This document shows, piece after piece, positions 59,180 to 64,000 of a stretch of 64,000 bases of DNA (positions are counted from its first letter, which is position 1; every line of letters begins with the position of its first letter). Under the pieces are notes generated by a model, which saw nothing but the letters and a program-made list of their open reading frames with translations, ran no database searches and had not been told where the DNA came from. The position numbers and the translations under genes were made by a program. The DNA is taken from contig NZ_VMBG01000002.1 of assembly GCF_007559335.1 (NCBI RefSeq), positions 186,001 to 250,000 of the forward strand, written 5' to 3'. The stretch comes from Rariglobus hedericola. GTDB lineage: Bacteria; Verrucomicrobiota; Verrucomicrobiia; Opitutales; Opitutaceae.

Positions 59180-61666
59180 TTAGCGGGAAAAATCGAGCCA
59201 GCGGGCGCGCAATGCCGGATAGGCCTCGGGGCTGATCGGGCCGGCGGGCAGGTCGAGCGTGCCGTTGGCGTGGACGAACCGCGTGGCTCGGCCCTCGTCC
59301 CACGAGATCGGACGAGAAATGGTTTCGGTGGCGAAGAAAGCGGCGAGGCCCGGCACGGAAAGAGGGGGCGGGAGTTTGCCGCGCAGGAGGTTGACCTCGG
59401 CTTTCACCACAAACGGCGCGGCGAGGTCGTAGGGATCGCCGAGTTCGATGCGGGTGACAGTGAATCCGTTGGTTGGATACAGGGATTGCAGGCGGCGGGC
59501 GCGTTGGTCGGGCGAAAGATCAAGGAAGAGGTGGCGCAGATCGACGTCGGCGGCACCGTCGGCTCCAAGTAGGAGCGTGGCGCGGTTGTCGGCGCCGGGA
59601 GTCCAAAGTTCTTTCCAGACGGACGACGGCTCCTGCGCGGCGGTGATTTCGTAGAAGGTGGCTTTGGAAAAGTCGCGGGAGAAGGCGAGGGCGTGGCGGC
59701 CGAGGTCGCCCGGAGCGACTATACCGAAGGGCACGAGGCGGTCGGTGGTGTCGAGCCAGAGATCGTGGGGTTGTCCGTCGGACGGTGCGGCGGGGACGCG
59801 GGCGAGGGCGTGGTTGAACTGCCAGGACGGCCAGTCGGTGAACGTGTGGCTGAAGCGATTGACGAGGCAGAATTCGGCGGGGATGCCGAGTTTTTCGAGG
59901 ACGGCGACGAGGAGGTTGGCTTTGTCTTTGCAGTCGCCGTAGCGCTGTTTCCAGACCTGTTCGGGCGTGCGCGGGCGGAAGGCGCCTACGCCGAGTTCGA
60001 TCGCGACGTAACGGAGAGCGGATACACGTTCGTAGGCGGCGCGGAGACGGCCGGCGCGGTCGGGGTGGGCTTGGGCGATTTCGTCGGCGAGCAACGCGAT
60101 GCCGGGGCCGGTGGTGTCGCTGCCGGTGGCGATGCGTTGATACCAGGAGGCGAAAGATTCCCACGAAGCGAGTGAACTCACACCGACCCACGGAGCGATG
60201 CGGCTGGAGGGCGGATCGCCGGCGCGGGGATCGAAGGCGGGGAGGTCGGTTAGTGTCCAGGCATGCGTGCCGTTGACTTGGATGTAGCTGGGCAGATTGG
60301 GGGCGACGACGGTCCACGGTGTGCCATTGGGGGTGGCTACGCGAAGATTGAGCAGGCGGATCGGGTAACGCTCCGCCAGGAACCATTGTTCTGAAAATTC
60401 CGGAGTGTCGCGCGGGCCGTGACGCTCGATTGTCCAGGCTGCTTCGACGATGCAGCCGGCGGTAACCTCGGGCAGCGGCAGGACGGGCGGGGCCAAGGGG
60501 CCGGTCGGACGGTTTTCGGTGCGCGCGTTGTCGGCTTCCTTGTTATCCGCGATGCGCCGTTCGTCGTAGGAGCGCGGGTTGACGAGGACCTGCGACCCAT
60601 CGGGTTTGATGATGCGCACGCCCTCCAGGCGGGTGGTGTAGAACGGTGGACTCGAAGGCAGGTTCAATGTGCCGAATTCGTCGAGCGATTCGCCGGTGCG
60701 GAGGAATACGCGGTGGCGATGGCTTTCGCGGACGGCGAAGTCACGATAGACCTCGAATTCGTTGTCCATGCGCAGATAGAGCGCGGCGTAGGCGGAATTT
60801 TTGGCGGCGTCGCGGGCCTCGGCGAGAAGGGCGCGGGTTTCGTCGGTGGCGGGCTTGCGGGTGATCTCGGTGTCGTCCTCGGGCTTGGGGATGTTGATGT
60901 CGGCGACGGAGAAACCGGGCGTGGGGCCGGCGGGACGGCTGGCCGGAGTGGGGGCGGGCGCGGCGGCCTTGGAGAACGGCGCCTCGATGATACGACCGGC
61001 GGTGCGGTCGATGAGTCGGGCGTGTTCGCCTTGGGCGAGCGAGGACGATGTGTAGTAAGTTTCGACGCGTTTGGCGGCAGAGTCGGCGAGCTCGGCGAAC
61101 GAGGCTTTGGGCGTGGCCACGAGGGATTCGGCCCAGGCGTCGGCGAAACGCGTTTCGTTGATCTCGCCGCTGTCGGCGGTGGCGGCGACGGCTTCGACGT
61201 TGGGCAACGCGAGCAATGGAGGCAGGAAACCTCCGCTGGCGGGAGTCGCGATGACGACAAAAGTGCGTCCGGACAGGGCTTTGACGGTGGTGGTGAGATC
61301 GGCGGCTGTGAGGCGCGGGCCGGAAACTTGGAAGCTGAGTTCACCTCCACGGGCGACGGAAGTGCCAAGGAGCACGATCCACGTTTCGTTGTCGGCTGCG
61401 GATGGGGCGTCGGGTTTGAGCGCGGCGAGCACGGCGTCGCGCCGGAGCCGTTCGCCGGAGGTGCCGAGCACGGTGACCGCAGAGGGCGTGAAACCGCGGG
61501 CAATAAACCCCTCGCGCAGGGTTTTCGCGTGGGTTTGGAGGCGCTCGGCCTGGGTTTCGCCGGCGGCGAGACCGACGACGATCACGGCGCGGGGCGCGGC
61601 GAATACAGGCATGGAGATACCTGTGATTAAAACCAGACAGACCAGCGGGAAGCGTAACCGGGGCAT
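59180..61666 (-). CDS. DUF3857/transglutaminase-like protein with caspase-like N-domain
   Basis: An 828-residue exported protein with signal peptide (about 1-24, ending VFAAPRA). Residues 25-165 resemble a caspase/C13-like hydrolase fold: strand AVIVVGLA, WIVLLGTSVARGGELSF, FVVIATPASGG. The usual histidine of the LLGHG motif is threonine here, and the second catalytic position is also unclear. Residues about 300-540 are DUF3857. A transglutaminase-like domain follows, with cysteine in RYGDCKDKANLLVA, histidine in FNHALARV and aspartate in LWLDTTDRL, all three in place. It begins the Bat-like operon. The ATG at 61666 is used because a longer form would bury the signal peptide. Confidence 0.83.
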   Translation of the reverse strand: MPRLRFPLVCLVLITGISMPVFAAPRAVIVVGLAAGETQAERLQTHAKTLREGFIARGFTPSAVTVLGTSGERLRRDAVLAALKPDAPSAADNETWIVLLGTSVARGGELSFQVSGPRLTAADLTTTVKALSGRTFVVIATPASGGFLPPLLALPNVEAVAATADSGEINETRFADAWAESLVATPKASFAELADSAAKRVETYYTSSSLAQGEHARLIDRTAGRIIEAPFSKAAAPAPTPASRPAGPTPGFSVADINIPKPEDDTEITRKPATDETRALLAEARDAAKNSAYAALYLRMDNEFEVYRDFAVRESHRHRVFLRTGESLDEFGTLNLPSSPPFYTTRLEGVRIIKPDGSQVLVNPRSYDERRIADNKEADNARTENRPTGPLAPPVLPLPEVTAGCIVEAAWTIERHGPRDTPEFSEQWFLAERYPIRLLNLRVATPNGTPWTVVAPNLPSYIQVNGTHAWTLTDLPAFDPRAGDPPSSRIAPWVGVSSLASWESFASWYQRIATGSDTTGPGIALLADEIAQAHPDRAGRLRAAYERVSALRYVAIELGVGAFRPRTPEQVWKQRYGDCKDKANLLVAVLEKLGIPAEFCLVNRFSHTFTDWPSWQFNHALARVPAAPSDGQPHDLWLDTTDRLVPFGIVAPGDLGRHALAFSRDFSKATFYEITAAQEPSSVWKELWTPGADNRATLLLGADGAADVDLRHLFLDLSPDQRARRLQSLYPTNGFTVTRIELGDPYDLAAPFVVKAEVNLLRGKLPPPLSVPGLAAFFATETISRPISWDEGRATRFVHANGTLDLPAGPISPEAYPALRARWLDFSR

Positions 61667-61844
61667 GGGTTGGGGCGCGGGCGGGGAAAGAGTTGCAAGC
61701 AGATTGAGGGACGGGCGGTGCGGCAAGTGTTATGTCGTAAAATCGTTGTCATGGGCCTTGCGAATAACGTGTTGGCAACTTTGGGGAACTTCCGGTTGCG
61801 TTCGGCCCCCGTGCGAACGACTTTTCGCGCGTCATGACCGACTC

Positions 61845-62780
61845 ATGCAAACCGACCCCTTCACCGGACGACCGACCTGCATCCAAGGCGGACGGCTCCC
61901 GTCCGACGAAGACCGACGCGCGCTTCAACACGATCACCGGCGAAGACTGGAAGCGCTCGCTCGTCTCAGCGCGGCAGCGGAGAAAGTCGGAATCGGAACG
62001 GATCCGGACGATAGTCTCGTCCTCTGGGACGCCGACGAAGTAGGTCTGCTGGCGGCGGCTGATCCGCTCTGGCATGAATTGCACGAGGCGGCGGCGGCGT
62101 TTCGCGAATTGTTGCCCATCGTTTCGCTCGAAGACTTTGGGTTTCCTGAACACGTGGAGGATTTGCTGGCCGAGTGCGGTCCGCGACTGCGTCCGATCAG
62201 CAGTGGCGTGGAGGCGACGGCGTTCGAGGCGCAGGACCATTCGATCTATAAATTTTTCATGCCGCGTGAAAGCGGACGCATCGGCGGCACGTTTGCGTTT
62301 CGCCGAGGCGAGGAAGTCGCGTTGCTGGCGGATGCGGCCGACGGCAGCTACCGCGCGATGTTGGAAAAATTCGACCTGATCGTGCGGCTCGACGGCATGC
62401 CGACCGAAGTGATCGGCGTGACCAAAAATGAAGGCGTGCTCATCACGAAACAAACGCTCGGCAGCCTGCTCTCCGAAGGCGCGGATACGTCAGGTGTGCA
62501 GCCGGCGGCGTTGATCCCGATCCCGTCGCGGTTTCTACGAGCGCACCGCGATCATCCGCGGCTCTATTTTGTGGATGGCACGCCGTGGCTGGTGGCCGAC
62601 CTGCATTCGAAAAATCTCGTGCGCGCCGTGGACGGACAACTGCGGGCGATCGACCTGCTGGCTGCGCCTTTCCCGGCGGAGTTGGTGGCGAAAGAGCCGT
62701 TGCTAACGGACTGGCTGGAGCGCGCACGGCTCGACCCCAAGGCGGCGCTGCTGCGGCCGGTGCACGACGACGAACTGTGA
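61845..62780 (+). CDS. Polyvalent-protein-type kinase-like protein
   Basis: A 311-residue protein. SSGVEATAFEAQDHSIYKFF (about 119-138) resembles a nucleotide loop plus ATP lysine (K136) of a divergent kinase. VADLHSKNLV (about 250-259) matches the catalytic HxDLHxxN loop, and LRAIDLLAAP could be the metal-binding aspartate. The pattern resembles the kinase domain found in phage/plasmid polyvalent proteins (Kinase-PolyVal). It is a single-domain protein, divergent from the Bat operon. Presence of a kinase fold is probable; activity and target are unknown. Confidence 0.6.
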   Translation: MQTDPFTGRPTCIQGGRLPSDEDRRALQHDHRRRLEALARLSAAAEKVGIGTDPDDSLVLWDADEVGLLAAADPLWHELHEAAAAFRELLPIVSLEDFGFPEHVEDLLAECGPRLRPISSGVEATAFEAQDHSIYKFFMPRESGRIGGTFAFRRGEEVALLADAADGSYRAMLEKFDLIVRLDGMPTEVIGVTKNEGVLITKQTLGSLLSEGADTSGVQPAALIPIPSRFLRAHRDHPRLYFVDGTPWLVADLHSKNLVRAVDGQLRAIDLLAAPFPAELVAKEPLLTDWLERARLDPKAALLRPVHDDEL

Positions 62781-62797
62781 GGTTTTTATTTGGAGGA

Positions 62798-64000
62798 CTA
62801 CTCCCAGATTTCTTGGGGGACGATCGTGACATCTGAATACATCCAGAAGTAGTGGTTGCCTTTGATATCCTGCCGGACCGAGTGAAGCTCATACCACTCT
62901 CTCGTGGTCCACGGCACTCGCAAGGTCGCGGGCAAGGCGCGTCGGGAGACTCCGCCGTCGTCTCTCCACAGTTCACCATCTTTCAACAGCCACCACGTTC
63001 CGTGGCTATCGACTACCGGACTCGGCCAGACTTGCCCGGCGGGCCGCAGACCTTTGAAGATGCTTTCGGGAGGCGTGACCGAGGCTTTTTTGCGATCAGC
63101 TTGTTCGCGGGCATAACGGGACGGTTGGGAGGATTGTTGGCGCCAGCCGCTTTCATCCTGATAGCGCCAGACCTGTTCTGTTTCGAGCGACTCGTAAAGG
63201 GACACTTCGGGGTGTCCGTCCGCGGAGAACTGCAGACCGGCAATGCCCCCGTTATTTTTAAGTGGAGGAAGCGATTTCCAAGCGTTGGCCTTGAAGAGAG
63301 ACACGGCGTCTCCGCCCAGCCAAAGCAAAGCTTGCCCGTTCGAGTGCCAGACGGGACGGTTGTTTTCTTCGGAGCGTTTGGCGGCGAGCCAGGTGGGTTT
63401 CCCTGACGATGCCTCTTCGGCCACCCGTGCCCGCAAATTTTTATGACGCTGCCAGATGGGCTCAGGGTGACCGGGATCAAGCACCCACACGGGATCTTCC
63501 GCGCCTTTTAAAAGCCACAGCCGGCGCTCGGAATCCTGCATGAGCTTAAGCGCATTATATTTATCGTCTTCAGGTGCGGCCCACTGGCGCAACCGTTGGC
63601 CGTCCCAGTAATTCACCACTCCTTTTCCAGGGCCGATCTCCTCCAGGGCCGCGAGCGTATCGCCGATTCCTTGAACGGGTTCGCTAAACGTGATGATGGC
63701 GGGCTCTGGTTGCGCGAGGGCTGCGGCCAGTTCTCCGGGCTTCAAAATAACGGAGGAAATGCCGGTCACGATAGCCTCTCCTGAAGGCAGCACATAGGCC
63801 CCGCTTGGAAAGTGGCCACGAGATCCGATGCGCCAGCCGAGGGGGCGAATGACCGCGTCGGGTTGATTCAACGCGAGGACGTGTGCGCGATGGGGGCCGG
63901 TTAAAATCAGATGTCCATCGTAACGTATCCAGCGGGCGCCTTTCCCCGTGGTTGCCAGCATCGCCGAGCCTTGGGACGAGTTGTAGTGGAAACGTCCGTG
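62798..64000 (-). CDS. Hypothetical protein, possible beta-propeller (5' end outside window)
   Basis: The minus strand is open from the right edge at 64000 through the methionine at 63961 to the stop at 62798, so the gene almost surely starts outside the window. About 400 residues are visible, without membrane span. Repeated WLL/WWLL-type strands (RRLWLLKGAEDPVWVLD, GTWWLLKDGELWRDD) about 40-60 residues apart suggest a beta-propeller such as that of two-component-regulator sensor modules or secreted repeat proteins. No catalytic motif. It converges with the kinase-like gene (17 bases apart). Confidence 0.6.
   Translation of the reverse strand, partial: HGRFHYNSSQGSAMLATTGKGARWIRYDGHLILTGPHRAHVLALNQPDAVIRPLGWRIGSRGHFPSGAYVLPSGEAIVTGISSVILKPGELAAALAQPEPAIITFSEPVQGIGDTLAALEEIGPGKGVVNYWDGQRLRQWAAPEDDKYNALKLMQDSERRLWLLKGAEDPVWVLDPGHPEPIWQRHKNLRARVAEEASSGKPTWLAAKRSEENNRPVWHSNGQALLWLGGDAVSLFKANAWKSLPPLKNNGGIAGLQFSADGHPEVSLYESLETEQVWRYQDESGWRQQSSQPSRYAREQADRKKASVTPPESIFKGLRPAGQVWPSPVVDSHGTWWLLKDGELWRDDGGVSRRALPATLRVPWTTREWYELHSVRQDIKGNHYFWMYSDVTIVPQEIWE

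Noticed and set aside
61071-61844. N-terminal extension of the kinase-like protein into the DUF3857 gene
   Set aside because: The extension is antisense to the signal peptide and N-domain of a supported gene; ATG 61845 starts the plausible protein.
1-64000. CRISPR arrays, insertion sequences, integrases, rRNA genes
   Set aside because: No regularly spaced repeats, transposase or recombinase motifs or rRNA-like sequence were seen in the window.

Overview
The window is GC-rich chromosomal DNA with very little non-coding space (no gene-free stretch exceeds 300 bases). Gene content and family styles suggest a Verrucomicrobiota bacterium of the Opitutaceae type. The pointers are a PPi-type phosphofructokinase, the MoxR/DUF58/BatA/DUF4159 envelope operon, an unusual RnpA, and cytochrome-containing fusion proteins. 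The lineage is an inference; no rRNA gene is present. Genes at both window edges run off the end.

Left part (1-16.7 kb). A minus-strand, translationally coupled operon (MGDG-synthase-like glycosyltransferase, SCP2-like protein, class III aminotransferase, sulfotransferase-like protein) looks like a polar-lipid pathway. It is separated by an intrinsic terminator from a diphosphate-type phosphofructokinase gene whose 3' end resembles a tRNA 3' half. Next come pqiA-pqiB, a secreted TPR protein, a small membrane protein, purB (with a stray copy of its C-terminal end 1.6 kb away), a chemoreceptor, a two-gene oxidoreductase operon with a divergent PocR/AraC-type regulator, and holA.

Middle part (16.8-28.6 kb). 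This is a long plus-strand run: an LTA-synthase-like sulfatase with a PAP2 phosphatase, a YceI protein, a polyprenyl synthetase, an ABC permease, then a tightly packed operon. The operon encodes an ABC ATPase, a heme-copper-oxidase-like membrane protein without the usual helix VI histidine, a small membrane protein, an MFS-like protein fused to two c-type cytochrome domains, a response regulator and a histidine kinase. It is preceded by a 31-nt perfect palindrome whose 23-nt core recurs at 47.56 kb. This redox/transport operon is the best candidate for an undescribed system here.

Right-middle part (28.6-48.5 kb). Mostly housekeeping and small operons: an MBL hydrolase, a HAD phosphatase, a radical SAM protein, an outer-membrane protein, a secreted Ala/Asn-rich protein, a TPR protein with a site-2 protease, prmB, a 7TM hybrid kinase, metX-metW, two proteins of unknown function, the rpmH-rnpA-yidD-yidC block, a Y-family polymerase, a small phosphodiesterase and a YgjP-type metalloprotease.

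Right part (48.5-64 kb). An eight-gene minus-strand operon encodes a DUF3857/transglutaminase-like protein, MoxR, DUF58, a BatA-type protein, a large DUF4175-like coiled-coil protein, a von Willebrand membrane protein and two DUF4159 paralogues: a Bat-like envelope system. It is followed by a polyvalent-protein-kinase-like gene and a truncated gene of unknown function at the edge.
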